From positions 1 through 64,000 of the forward strand of contig NW_026252155.1 in assembly GCF_025399195.1 (NCBI RefSeq): 64,000 nucleotides of DNA, written 5' to 3'. This DNA is from Umbelopsis ramanniana AG (lineage: Eukaryota; Mucoromycota; Umbelopsidomycetes; Umbelopsidales; Umbelopsidaceae). Below the pieces are notes generated by a model. It had not been told where the DNA came from. It saw nothing but the letters and a program-made list of their open reading frames with translations, and did not search any database. Below are positions 47,001 to 58,313 of the stretch, one piece after another (positions within the stretch are counted from its first letter, which is position 1; the number at the start of each line of letters is the position of its first letter). The position numbers and the translations under genes are program-made.

Positions 47001-49556
47001 ACGAGAAGCAGCTACAACAAACAGTCTATAGAAGTGAACCCTTGTAATCCAAAAGAGATGGGGACCATCTTCACGTCTCATTTGCGGCGATGGCAGCATG
47101 CAGTTCCTAAATTTGATCACAATAATTCTGGCCCTGCCGTCCATTGGAGATCGCTCGTCACACCGGCATGTCTTCCGCTTACAACTGATTACTTCCCACC
47201 ACCTGAAGAACTCGAAAACATGTATGATCATTACATGTACACTGTTTCCGCCAGCGAAGATGTCAATTTGTATCAGGCTGGCGATCGATCTATGCCAGAA
47301 TACAAGAAGACAGAAAATTTGTTGAATGAAATGATCAGTCAACGATTGGCACAAGGGTTCCAAATCATTGTTGAAGGAGCTGCCAACATGCCTGTGCAAA
47401 AGCAGATGCCTATAAAAGGATTTGTTGCCAGCAATGCCGACCCCACGGCTTCGTCTGCATCCTTCATAACAAAGGACAACAAGGACATGCCCAACGTATC
47501 GATTTCGGGTAGCACGTTAGCGGGACTGGTTAAAACCAATGTCAATGGGCCGCTCGTGAACGACAACCAAACGAAGAATGCAGTGAGCAAGTCCAACGTT
47601 TCTTATCTTTCAATGGGCCATCAAGTTCACAAGTTGACGTTTGATTCATCTGGCCAAAACGTGGAAGTACGACGTTATGTGCGACAGATTAAATATGCTA
47701 CGGACAAGACGATCTATCATTGCGCCATTTGGCCCAAACATATCAATGGCTATGGCCAGAAGACCGTCACCTTCAACTACCCTAACTTAGTGTATGCTTG
47801 GAACTACTTGGATCACTTGGTAGCTGGCTACCAAGAAGAACTCACCGATAACCTGAGGTTCTGGCGATCACGATTCATTGTTGTTCCTATGGAGAGGCTT
47901 CCAGCGAATCATAATATCATTGGTGGCGCAAATGATGTATTGGATGATGAAGAGAAACGTCTAGCCTTGTTTGATACATGGTGGCAAAGTTTACGAAAGG
48001 CCAAGTCTCTCACGCCATCGGAACGAGAAGACATGCAAAAGGGAGCCAAGAAGGAGATTGGGAATGAATTTAGCCTATGCTTGACGACCATGGACCCTAG
48101 CGCATACATTGCCAAAGAAGCAGAAAAGGCATTAAAACCCATTGATGTTAGGGGAGTAACACCGACGATCAGTAGTCCAAATTTGAACAAAGAGTCCAAG
48201 TCCAAGGCCATTGCCGATGCTATGCGTGATCCAGTGTATGGATTAAGGATATATGATCGACGATGGCACTTCACGATGTTCCGCAATGCCTTTGTCGGAA
48301 GTGAATTTGTTGACTGGTTGATCAGGACGTTCCCTGATATCGATAGCCGCGAGGACGCTGAAAAGTTTGGCAATTCATTGATGAATCGAAAGCCACCGTT
48401 GTTTGTATCGTCTTCCAATCGACATGGATTCTTGGATGGTCACTATTTCTATCGCTTACAAGGAACGTTCGCTATGGCTCAAAACAACGCTTGGTACACC
48501 AAAACGTCGCCGCTCAAAATCAATACCACCGCTGACATGTCAGACTCTAGCAGTGGTGATTTTGACCATCACACCGCCAATAAAACCAAGCTCGAGTTCG
48601 ATATGTCACGATTTATTATCATTGATGCCGATACAAATCAACGTACCGATCGACGTGAAACGGCTATTCTTCATTATGATACACTCCACAACCCAGAAAA
48701 CTGTTACCACTTTCAGCTCAATTGGCTTGGTTGTACATCTCAACTGATTCAAGATTTGCTTCATACTTGGAGTCGGCAAGCCGAACGCTGTGGGCTCAAA
48801 TTAGTGGAAGGATCTGTGGAACAGGCGTTTGAGGATTCTGAAAATGAAAATCCTTTCCAAACCCCGGTGCCAATCCGATTGGCAGTCCAACCCCCACCGA
48901 TTGATTTATTACAAAGCAGAGTGAAAGTGCCTGATCAATTTTATGAGATTGCCCTGGTTCGCCACCTTGGATTTGTACTGGATGTTGAAGCAGATTCCAA
49001 GTTTGATAAGGCTGAAAAGGGTGGAGTGGAGGTCAAATACTCCTACATAAAAACCCCATATCCCTATGATCAATACATACATCGATCGGGGGTCGCCTTT
49101 GTTCAGATCCGTCCTAGAGGTGACGGTTTCTACTGGGTAAACAATCGACTCTTCACCAATCATACTACCACGCTGCTTTCCCGCGTCAAGAGAGAACGAG
49201 AGTTCAGCGCAACCACCGGTCACCAGTGGAGCAACGCGAATGCCAACTCAACCTCTGCCATGACCCACCCCGATACACTGTTGCGAAGTTTCCAAGACTT
49301 CTGCGATGACCCTGTAAAGCTTAACGAGTTTTGGGAATCCACTACGCGGAACCTTATTGTCAAAAACGGTCTTGGCTGGGTGTATGAGAACGCTGGCCAA
49401 GTTGATACCATCGCGGATGGAGTTGATTCTGATACCGCCACGCTGGAACCCTCCACACCGACTGTGCTGGGCAAAACCATGACGAATGAAAGCGTCAATA
49501 GCAACAACTCGTATTTTGTGGAGTCACCGGCCTCCAAAGGTCCTGACACAGACTAG
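44024..49556 (+). CDS. IML1: IML1/DEPDC5, catalytic subunit of SEACIT/GATOR1
   Basis: Four exons: 44024-44398, 44462-44530, 44599-44784 and 44862-49556 (1774 residues). The N-terminal domain has LWVHENTSTFANHDCVVNPEF and then the conserved FIQMSKEMWDFDEDGELYFEK region. A long serine-rich disordered middle (about residues 420-900) is followed by the DEP domain (about 1334-1410, with RNAFVGSEFVDWLI) and a C-terminal domain ending near YENAGQV. Iml1 with Npr2 and Npr3 is a GTPase-activating complex for the Rag/Gtr GTPase and turns off TORC1 when amino acids are scarce, at the vacuole. Two glutamine-rich tracts lie in the first exon, and a proline run lies near residue 440. The ATG at 44024 is the first in frame after the IML2 stop, with a 112-bp gap. 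The match to the family is strong. Confidence 0.93.
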
Positions 49557-50572
49557 CATAGAGTAGTGTGAAATCCATCCTCAATGTATATTACACATCC
49601 GCTTTGGAGGGCTTTTTTCCAATCCATACTCAGAGGAATTTGGTCCTTCTACCCACCTTTGTTTGTCTGACATTGTATTTAAATTTTAATGAAAACAGTT
49701 AATTGGTAGACAAAGTGATAGCCAAGGCAAAGGAAGGACATTGATTTGATTGACTGGATCTGGACTAAACGGACGTTTCCGCACTTTTGGCAGGCGAGCC
49801 AATGCGGACTTGCGACCGCTGCACATTGCGATGCTGACAAGCGGAGTAAAAAGACAGTGATACCACCAGCATTTAGTTGCACTAGACTCAACCTTAAAAT
49901 ATCACCCAAAATACACATAACCGATGGATTTTTTAAAAAAAGGGTTTTTGCTTTTGATTCTGAAAAGAGAGGGAATAGACCTTCAATCATAACATGAACC
50001 AAAAGCTCATATGGATGCGAATTAGAAAAAGTAGAGGGGAAAAAAAAAAAGTCAAAGGAAAAGATGTGAGAGAAAAAAAAAAGGCTCTCAACAAAGATAA
50101 GGAAAAAAAAAAAGGGAAAAAGAAAGATGGGGTTGGATGAGATATCTTTCGCTTACATGGAGTCCGGAGACAGGGGTATATACTTAAGAGCAAGTGAGGG
50201 ATCAGCTCAACAGTTGTATGTCATGGAACACGCCAATGACTTTTTTTCATAGCTAGCAAAGCCGTCTATGAAAAAACACCAGTGGTGGGCTCGGTAAAGT
50301 GAAAGGATGGGGTGGGGTGGCCGAGTGTGTTAACCGTAAACGGGTAACGTCTATAAAGGAATGGGAATTTAACAGGGTAGCTTTGAACAAAACGCAAAGG
50401 TAGAAGAACGAATATTAAGCAGTGTCTTAAGAACGAAACGAATATCAAAAAAGGGAGGTAAAGGAGCTGGTCTATGGGAAAATGGAATATAAAAAAGTGG
50501 AGGGTATGAGTAAGGGATATGATGGGAAACAAGGTTGCTTCTCTGGGTGGATGGCAGTTAGGTAGAACCTTT
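49557..50572. other. Convergent intergenic region with purine-rich tract
   Basis: About 1 kb between the IML1 stop and the minus-strand stop of the bHLH gene. The plus strand is strongly purine-rich from about 50015 to 50130 and again at 50440-50540, probably the 3' untranslated region of the bHLH gene (pyrimidine-rich on its own strand). No coding region or structured RNA was recognised. Confidence 0.5.
50028..50130. repeat. Low-complexity polypurine tract
   Basis: A stretch of about 100 bp on the plus strand is made almost only of A and G, with three A runs of 10-12 near 50040, 50076 and 50103. It lies downstream of the bHLH gene and may form a purine-rich single-stranded or triplex structure, but no function is shown by sequence. 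Confidence 0.5.
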
Positions 50573-51535
50573 CTACATTTGACTCATGGAATACATATTC
50601 TCCATAGCCTGCTTTTGTAGAGCATTTTCCTGGAATCTAACGTGGGTAAGATGTGAGTGAGTGGGTGGGTAAAAAAAAAAACTAAGCATACAAAGAACAC
50701 ACTTACTTTCTAAGCTGTTCGTTCTCAGCAACTAGCCTTTCAAGTTCACTCAAAATGGTCATTTGAGTGTTCTTCAAGTGCTGAATATGCTGTACGGTAC
50801 GATGCAACAAAGCCACCTTGGACATCTTCTTATTGAAGCAGCTAGGTAGCTCGCTACGCAGCTCATCAAAACCGTCCTTGATTTGAGCACGACGCTTTTG
50901 TTCAGACTGAATATGAATCTGTCTACGAATTTCTGCGGTACTCAACCTGGAAAAGTACGGAAAGCCGCCGGACAGTGAGTTTTAAAAAAAAGGAAAAGGG
51001 CTATGGCCATGAAGGGGGGAGGAAAAAACAAAACTTACTCGTTCGTATCTTCGTCATCGCTCATGACATCCATGTCATCGGGGGCTCTAGAACCAGTTCT
51101 GCGTCGTCTTTTCTTGTTGGACACGCCAGTAGATTGCTCGTACGCTTCCTTGGAATACTGCAGAAATTCGGGATAAAAGGCATCAGGAAGAGAGGATGCC
51201 TTGGCGGTGATTTCATTGAGTGCGTGCTGGGCGCGTGTGGAGACAACAGCGGTAGGAGGAGTAGAAGGGGCGATGGAGGAAGCAGTCGATTCGGGGCTTC
51301 CTGGTTGCGGATCATGTAACATGGCTTGCGGAACGGTGTTCATGTATTGAAACGCGGCGGCTGATAGACAGGAGTGAGCTAAGACGCATTGAAAGAAGAG
51401 AATCTAGTATCAAACAAACTTACGATCATAAGTAAGGGTGTCTTGCAATTCCATTTTGGTAGTGCCAGGATCATACTGAGAAGGGATAGAGTAGGAAGGT
51501 TGCAGAGGGTAGTCGGAAGGTGCAAGCTTGTTCAT
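50573..51535 (-). CDS. bHLH transcription factor, MLX-like
   Basis: Four minus-strand exons: 51535-51424, 51360-51039, 50946-50707 and 50636-50573 (245 residues). The N-terminal half is polar and unstructured, with a short polybasic run (KKRRRRTG) before an acidic DMDVMSDDEDTNE segment. The bHLH domain lies at about 145-205. Its basic region RRQIHIQSEQKRR carries the His-Glu-Arg triad that contacts CANNTG E-boxes. The second helix is followed by a short leucine-heptad stretch (LSELERLVAENEQL), as in MLX/Max-type dimers. Dimer partner and targets are unknown. The basic region looks closer to MLX than to Myc. The upstream region is nearly 1 kb long and CT-rich near the start, so longer-range regulation is possible. 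Confidence 0.85.
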
Positions 51536-52520
51536 GGTGAGGGTGGATAGTGAGTGTATGGATAATGAATGGAAGGGGAAAGGTAAGGAAAGAGAATGCG
51601 ATTGAGAAGAAGAAGAAGAAGAAGATTTTATTGAGATAGGTTCTTATTTGTTGCAAATGCAGTGCAACTTGTATGCAGCGCAAAAAAAAAGGAGGGGGAG
51701 AACATGACGGGGGATAAACCTTTATACTCTCGCTCTTCCCAACTTACACCCGCCAACCTCTTTTCTCTTTCACTCGCTAAACACATCTACACTACCGTAT
51801 ATCGGGTATAGATTGGAATCCTACTATAGTTCATCTCATTCCGTTGGGAATAGAGAGAGAAAATCAGATGGGATGCTGTATTGGAGATAGGAGTTGGAAA
51901 AGTGACATAAAGTCAGGTCAGACCAGGCAGGAAAAAGACGGACACAAGTTGCTTTTTTACCTTTCATCCATCACTATGTTTGTGTATCTGGGTTGACCTT
52001 ATGTCATGGCGCACCACCGCCAGACGTCTTGTCGAATAACAGTGGGGTGCTTTTTAAAACAAACTATGTCACGGACCTACTACACCAGCTTGCAAAGACG
52101 TGCGCTGCATGTATCCAATACAGCAGAGATCCACAGACATCGCTGGCCGCTAAACGGAGAGATATCTTCAATAGCTTTGACCCAATCTGGCAAAACCGGA
52201 GCTTGTCACTTATGCTTGCATGTCACCGACAAGTGTAACCTCCACTTTCTTGTGGCACTTCCCATACACCATCCAATTTCCCATCTCGCTCGCACAATTT
52301 TTTTTTTTTTTTTTAACTTTGGTTTTTATGAAATATTACATTGTCTATACCAGATTGAAAGCATCAAACAGGAGGAGCAGAGGGAGGGGTGGATGCAAAA
52401 GGATCAGAAATGAAAAGGAAAACTACAGAAAATACATAAGATTGTACGATACGTTTAGTTTTTGCAAAATAAGAAAGTTAAGAGAGTAATCTAAAAAGTA
52501 TATGGGAAAAAAAATATAAT
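51536..52520. other. Upstream region of bHLH gene, 3' side of CPR gene
   Basis: About 985 bp between the bHLH start (51535) and the CPR stop (52521), both on the minus strand. The bHLH leader is CT-rich on its own strand (seen as GA-rich on plus near 51540-51630). A run of 18 or more T lies at about 52299-52318. Short open frames on the plus strand (such as 52006-52413) are low-complexity and rejected. No RNA gene was seen. Confidence 0.5.
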
Positions 52521-54943
52521 CTATGACCAGACATCTTCTTGATATCTGCCCTTGCTTCGAAGCGATTTGACATATTGTTCAGCTTGGTCAGCGTCCTTAC
52601 CACCATAGGTTTGAGCAAATTCAATGAAGGAAGATTGGACATCCTTGGCCATATGTTTGGCATCACCGCAAACGTAAATGTAGGCGCCTTGTTTATCAAT
52701 CAAATCCCACACTTGTTGGGCATTTTCGCGTAATCGATGCTGCACATACACTTTCTCCGCACCTTCACGGGAAAATGCTGTGATGATACGGGATTCACCA
52801 CCCAGGGTTTCAAAAAGGCCAGGCCATTCGTCTCGATACAAAAAGTCTTCATCAGATCGACGGCAACCGTAGAACAATAGAGTGGTTCCAACTGGCTTTC
52901 CGTGACCTTTTTGGAATGCTCGCTCGTGGACAAACCCACGGAAAGGAGCAACTCCGGTACTGTAAAATGAAAAATAACCATATAATGGTTAGAGAACAAT
53001 GGGATACGTCGAAAAGCACGAATAGAGCTCCTTAAAAAGGTGAATTTTGACTTACCCTGGCCCAACCATGATGACAGGAACGGAAGGATTGCGAGGAAGC
53101 TTAAAGTTAGATTTGCGGACATGGATCGGAACCCTGGGCACATCGTCTGTAAAGTAGGCATCACGGGGTCCTTTAACATGGTATTCAGGATGATAGACAC
53201 CCTTGTCGGAGTCCTTGTAAGTAGCTTGATGGAGGGCCCACAAGTAGTTGGTACCGACACCCCAAACTGTTCGATCAGGGGTGGTAGTGGGATTATAGGA
53301 CAAGGTGACAGCGGTGGCACTAATCACACTAGGGCTTTCCATGGCAGAAGATGAGATAGAATAGTATCTTGGCTGCAATCGAGAAATGCCCTCCACGATA
53401 TAATCAAAGGGAATGGATGAGAATGCTCCAGTTTGGCCATCCGCTAATTGGAGAACCTCAGCTAAATTTCGGCATGCATCAGCAACAACGTGCTTGTATT
53501 CTTCCTTATCTTTGGACAAGCGTTCAAGGAAAGCCTTGCCTTGCTCGGATGGAGCAAATTGCGCAAGACCGGCAAGCAATGGTCGGGTTGGTGCAACATT
53601 GATATCCAAATAATGGCGGAAGATAGATCGGTAGCTACTGGGGACAGGGAAAGGATACTTCTTGGAAGCAGTATCATCAAGAGCCTTCACCATCACGATA
53701 GTGTCAAGCTTATCTGCCATACCCAAAACACCTGCAAGTCGCTGGACCTCAACTTCGGAATTGGTTGGCCAAATAGCAACGTGATCTCCAGTCAAATACT
53801 TGAATCCAGATTCAGAAATATCGATATCTACATGCAGACAATGTCTATCCGAGTTGCTAAACAGATCGTGCATAGTAACCTTTGCAGGATATGGCTTTTT
53901 GGCATCAAAGTGGCGTTGGCTGTCATGGACATAACAAAAATGCGATGAGTAACGGCAGAACATCATTAATAAATGCCAAGACAGGAAAATGCTTACTTCT
54001 TATCGCCAAGCTCGCCATGATAAACAGATTCTTCATCAACAGTTTCCAATTCTTCAACGCTAAACACAGCCGTTCGCTCCTTGTCGACATTGGATTCGTC
54101 CACTCCAAGAGCTTCACAAAAAGCAGGCCACATATTTTCTTGCCAAGCAAGGAAATCTTCTTCCAAGCTGCCATCATCGTCACCTTCGCCACGCTCGCCA
54201 ATACGGGTAGCTCCCAAGGCAGTCAGTTTCTGATCAACTTGGCGAGCAACAGCGTTGTAATGTTCGTAGGTCTTGTTACCGAGACCAAACACAACGTAAC
54301 GAAGGTTTTTCAAGGGCTTTTCGTCTTCGTCTCCTTCAGAAAAGACAACATCATCGCCGGTCAAATGATCCCAGAATTCTACAGCATTATCCGTAGGCTC
54401 TCCTTCACCGTAGGTAGCCAAGACAAAGAAAGCAAGGCAATCCTCAGGCAAAGTATCCAGGTAGGTCAAATCGTAATCCTCGATATCGGCGGTCATAGCA
54501 CTGATGCCATAATTCTGTGAGCATTCTTTAGCCATACGAGCGGCATAGTCTTCGGCAGTACCAGTTTGAGATCCGTAAAAGAAGATGACTCTTCGGCCCT
54601 GATTTCCATAGGGGAGCAAAAAAGGTGTTAGATCTCCTTCCACTACATAGCCCATCTCGCATTTATCTCAGATGAAGCCCATCTAGTACAACCATCGGTA
54701 CATCAGGAACATCATTTGCGTGTCATCACATACCTGGTCTTGCATCACCTTGACGAAGTTGCGTTCCTTGCGCTTGATAGGGGGTGCGGTCTTAGTGGCC
54801 GTACTGGCCGCAGATTTGCTGTCGGAGGCTCCGCTGAAGCGACCGAACAATTGCTTCCTGGCAAACCATGCTACGGTGCCCAAACCAATGGTTCCTAGGA
54901 AGACGATGTCTAGAGTGTCCAGCATTGGTGAAGGATTGGTCAT
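52521..54943 (-). CDS. NADPH-cytochrome P450 reductase
   Basis: Four minus-strand exons: 54943-54734, 54598-53997, 53919-53056 and 52959-52521 (704 residues; usual fungal length 690-720). An N-terminal membrane helix (about 12-30) anchors the protein to the ER. The FMN domain has GSQTGTAEDYA and ATYGEGEPTDN, the FAD domain has RYYSISSS, and the NADPH domain has GPGTGVAPFRGF. It ends with the conserved Asp-Val-Trp-Ser tail, where the Trp shields the FAD. It transfers electrons from NADPH to microsomal P450s such as lanosterol demethylase and to squalene epoxidase. The first intron is 135 bp, long for this window. It lies at the end of the membrane-anchor linker. All phases and motifs agree, and I see no truncation. 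Confidence 0.97.
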
Positions 54944-56451
54944 GTTCTATACAATGGGGTGAATGAAAGACAAAGACTTTAATAACCAAAAGCGGACGTC
55001 TCAGGGCTTTTGTACAGAAAAAAACCTGACTCCCAAAAGTTTTTGGTATCATATCAAAATTGACTGACAACACACCAGCCAATCAGACTTACCAATCGAT
55101 TCCAAAATGATGTAGAGCTTTGAGGATGGCTCCAACGAACAAACAAAGCTTTTGCGTGGTTAAAGAGCATCGTCGATTATTTCTTTGAATGTTTGCTTGC
55201 TTATTTATTGTTCGGTCACGCATGTCTAAGCCTATAAATCACATGCTAAAATGGTACCTCAACATTACGAGTGGGGTGTGCCTTTGGACTAAAGACTGGT
55301 GCAACATATCTACGTTCTCTGACGTAATAACAGCTCCATCGGTAAGTACTTGCTGCAAAGCAGTGTGTGTTAGAGTTAGAAAGTCCTGTCGATTGCCCTA
55401 GAGCATGGCAGTTTGTACACAGCTACATAAATTTTTTTTTTCTGTACTTTACGTACAGGACACTATATATTAAAAGTAAGAGTGCTTTATATTTTTATTC
55501 ATTCATTGTAGTTTTCATCCATGGCTGTTTTTCATTGGAGCTACTTTTTAAAGCTGACCCTTCCAGACTTCGCAATGTAAGTGGACCGTGGCACAAATTT
55601 GAAAATTGTTGCTCTTGCTGTTATAGAATTCCCAACTGCACAAGAGGCTAGCAGATAAAGATTATAGTGCAGAGGATATGCGTCGGCGCATACGGCCGGC
55701 ATACCATGGCACACGCCCAAAAGCGACTCATGCATTATCGACCATGATTCTCCTAAAATGACTGCTGTTCATAAACGGAACAAGGCATCGCGTGATCCAT
55801 GTTTCGAGAACAATAGCTTTGCTTGACATGTTGGGCCGTGTCAAAAGGTTGAACTTTGACGTTTTAATTTTTAGGTTTTCTGTCGAAATTCATCTCAGCT
55901 TACAGCAGGTACAATATGTAGCTTGCCGGCGTTCTCATTCCAACGATCGAGAAAGCATCTGCAAAATTGACAGCATGTCTTGAATTCTGCATTCCATTCC
56001 TTTCGCATTATTCAACTAAGCTACTAGATGGTACCATACCAGCATTGAGCACGATGTTTGAATACTGTTCTGATATCAATGACAGTGTCTGGTTTCTTTC
56101 TTCCTACGTCTTTCTGGTCTCCGACCATCGCCAGTATGACGTTCAAAATACTTTTTAGGCTCACACTCATCCATTGAAATCTGGCCTGATTATCTTCCAA
56201 ACGACCGGCAGACTTTCCCATCCGATAAAAAGTGACATTTCACTTACTTAAAAAGCATCCCTTCACATCAGAACGATATTCTGCTTGTTATATGGAATGA
56301 TCCAAATTGGTGTATATTTGAGAAAACAGGAAGAAATACAATAGCAAAAATGTAGAAAATGCACAGGGGGAGAAAATTGTACAGTCAATGCATGACATGG
56401 AAGGGAGTGTCGTTTTGTCAAATTATTGGTGAATAGTAGGTAACCAAGTTT
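54944..56451. other. Intergenic, 1.5 kb
   Basis: This separates the CPR start from the aldolase stop, both on the minus strand. No coding frame is convincing. A perfect inverted repeat with 6-bp arms and 4-nt loop lies at 55677-55692. T- and A-rich runs are present. Part may be the CPR promoter. Confidence 0.45.
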
Positions 56452-57396
56452 TTACTGGGCACCGGCTTCCTTTTGCAATTGTTGTTCAATGATCCAAGCG
56501 GGTTGGAGACCTTCAGCAACACGCTGAGAATCCTTCTTGTTGAGACGTTGAAGAGGGTTACGAAGGGGACCACCATAGCCCAAAACTTCGTCCATACCTC
56601 CCTTAACACCAGACAAACCGTACCAGCGGTTCAAAGCGTCATCAGGCTTGACCAACTTCTTTTGCAAAGCGGAAGCTTCCTCTAATTTACCTTGGTCCCA
56701 AAGTTGTTGGAGCTTGACGATAGCTCTAGGAGAAATGTTGCCCAAACCGGGAACACAGCCAACAGCACCGACAGTCAAAGCGGGCAAAAGGAAATCGCAT
56801 GATCCAGCCAACAAGGTGAACTCATCAGCACTGGTGTGCTCAGCCAAGTAACCGACCTTACCAATGTTACCGTCAGTACCCTTAACACCAGCAATGTTGG
56901 GGTGGTGGGACAACTCAGTCAAGGTGGCAACATCGACATCAACACCTTGGCAGACACCAGGGTAGTTGTAGATGATAACGGGCAAAGGAGACTCATCACC
57001 AACACGAGTGAAGAAAGCAGTGATGGATTCCTTGTTGACACGGTTGAGGTAGTAAGAAGGAGGCAAAACCATGACATAGTCAGCACCGGCCTTGGCAGCA
57101 TCCTTGCAGAGCTTGACAGTACCACGGGCAGAAGGAGCACCAGCACCAGCGATAATCTTGATGGAAGGATCAGACTTGGACAAGAACTTCTTACCAGCCT
57201 CAATCAAGGTGATACGTTCTTCGTCAGACAAGTGGATAGCTTCACCAGTGGATCCCTGGAAGATAATACCAGCAATTCCAGTGTTAGACAGGAAGCTCAA
57301 ATGCTTTTCCAGGGTTTCCAAATCCAACTCTTCGTTATCCTTGAAGAAGGTAGGGATAGGGACGTAGACACCTTTACCGAGAATTTGAGGAGACAT
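56452..57396 (-). CDS. Dihydrodipicolinate synthase-family aldolase (HOGA1- or GaaC-like)
   Basis: A single uninterrupted frame of 314 residues on the minus strand, without introns, although nearly all neighbours have several. The TIM-barrel aldolase family is clear. The GSTGE loop (residues about 47-53), the catalytic Tyr in IIYNYPGV, and the Schiff-base Lys in AGVKGTDGN are all present. The family members cleave 4-hydroxy-2-oxoglutarate (HOGA1) or 2-keto-3-deoxy sugar acids such as 2-keto-3-deoxy-L-galactonate in fungal pectin catabolism (GaaC/LGA1). The sequence alone does not settle which. No mitochondrial targeting segment is visible, which favours a cytosolic enzyme. Codon use is strongly biased towards C-ending codons (AAC, GGT, ACC, AAG), which usually means high expression. 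Its likely TATA box lies at 57586-57593. Confidence 0.88.
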   Translation of the reverse strand: MSPQILGKGVYVPIPTFFKDNEELDLETLEKHLSFLSNTGIAGIIFQGSTGEAIHLSDEERITLIEAGKKFLSKSDPSIKIIAGAGAPSARGTVKLCKDAAKAGADYVMVLPPSYYLNRVNKESITAFFTRVGDESPLPVIIYNYPGVCQGVDVDVATLTELSHHPNIAGVKGTDGNIGKVGYLAEHTSADEFTLLAGSCDFLLPALTVGAVGCVPGLGNISPRAIVKLQQLWDQGKLEEASALQKKLVKPDDALNRWYGLSGVKGGMDEVLGYGGPLRNPLQRLNKKDSQRVAEGLQPAWIIEQQLQKEAGAQ

Positions 57397-58313
57397 AGTG
57401 TATTTGGTTGTAGAGAGGGAAGAAAATTGACAAGAGCTGAAACTTTTGAGTTTGGCAGGGCCTTTTTATTCCCTTTTGTGCGGAAGTAGGCCAAACCCAA
57501 AAATGTCCGGGATAATCTCCTAACCAGACAATTCCCCGCCCTATGAGCCAACGGCTCACTGCTCGAACCTAAGGGACCAGTTGAGTTTATATATTGCAGC
57601 GTTATAATAAAATACAGAACAAAGAGAGGTTCAGACAAAAGACGACTGCTCTTTTATTTCAGACACCACTACCTCTCCATCTTCCCTTCCATCCAAAATG
57701 TCTTTCTAGTCAAACAATCCCTTAGGTGTCCCATTTCCCCGCACTCCGGGCCACTTTGTCAAACAATGTGCTGGTATATGGCACATTATCCAGATTTGGT
57801 TTATTTGCTTGTTTGAGGCCCACTGCTTTGAAAAACAACCCGGCACTTTCAATTGTCCTGTGTACTACTGACTTCTTGTTTATAAACATGATCGCTACGT
57901 GCGAACATCGACCAAAACTTTCCGCCAAACATTATGTCTTAGTACAGTGGCCTACTTCTAGGTGGGAAAGCCTGGCTGGGTTTATGGCTTAAGACTTGAC
58001 AATATTTAAGAGCGGATTGGTTCAATACTCCATTCAATGACCGCCACAGCGATTGTCCGTGTGACTCTTTGACGGATATTTGGTAAAACCTCCAACTTCG
58101 TCGTAGCTGGTGCAACAAAGAAAATTACAATAAACCGGATTATTATAAAGAGGTATGGAATTTGTCCGGTTGGAATATGACTTAGGGAAGGTCAGAGATC
58201 AAACGACACTTAGTCGCTAGCTTCGGCCGCCGTGACTGTTGTTTTGCCAAGTGGCGGGGGGCACATTTGGCAGGCAGGACTGGAAAAAAAATGAAAGGCT
58301 GAATGAATCGACC
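57397..58313. other. Divergent intergenic region, aldolase / ELP4
   Basis: About 917 bp between the minus aldolase ATG and the plus ELP4 ATG. It contains the TATA element of the aldolase gene (see separate entry) and mixed-composition sequence. The open frames 57726-57992 and its opposite strand have no known features. I see no RNA gene. Confidence 0.5.
57586..57593 (-). promoter_or_regulatory. Probable TATA box of the aldolase gene
   Basis: TATATAAA on the minus strand, about 190 bp upstream of the aldolase ATG. It matches the eukaryotic TATA consensus and fits a strongly expressed, intronless gene. The distance implies a 5' leader of roughly 150 nt if initiation is near it. Confidence 0.5.

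Noticed and set aside
47909-48418. 169-codon minus-strand frame opposite IML1
   Set aside because: It overlaps the conserved DEP region of IML1 and has no motif of its own.
52006-52413. 135-codon plus-strand frame between bHLH and CPR genes
   Set aside because: It runs through a poly-T tract giving phenylalanine runs and has no conserved sequence.
56836-57489. 217-codon plus-strand frame opposite the aldolase gene
   Set aside because: It is a mirror frame produced by the strong codon bias of the aldolase gene. The aldolase reading has every catalytic motif.
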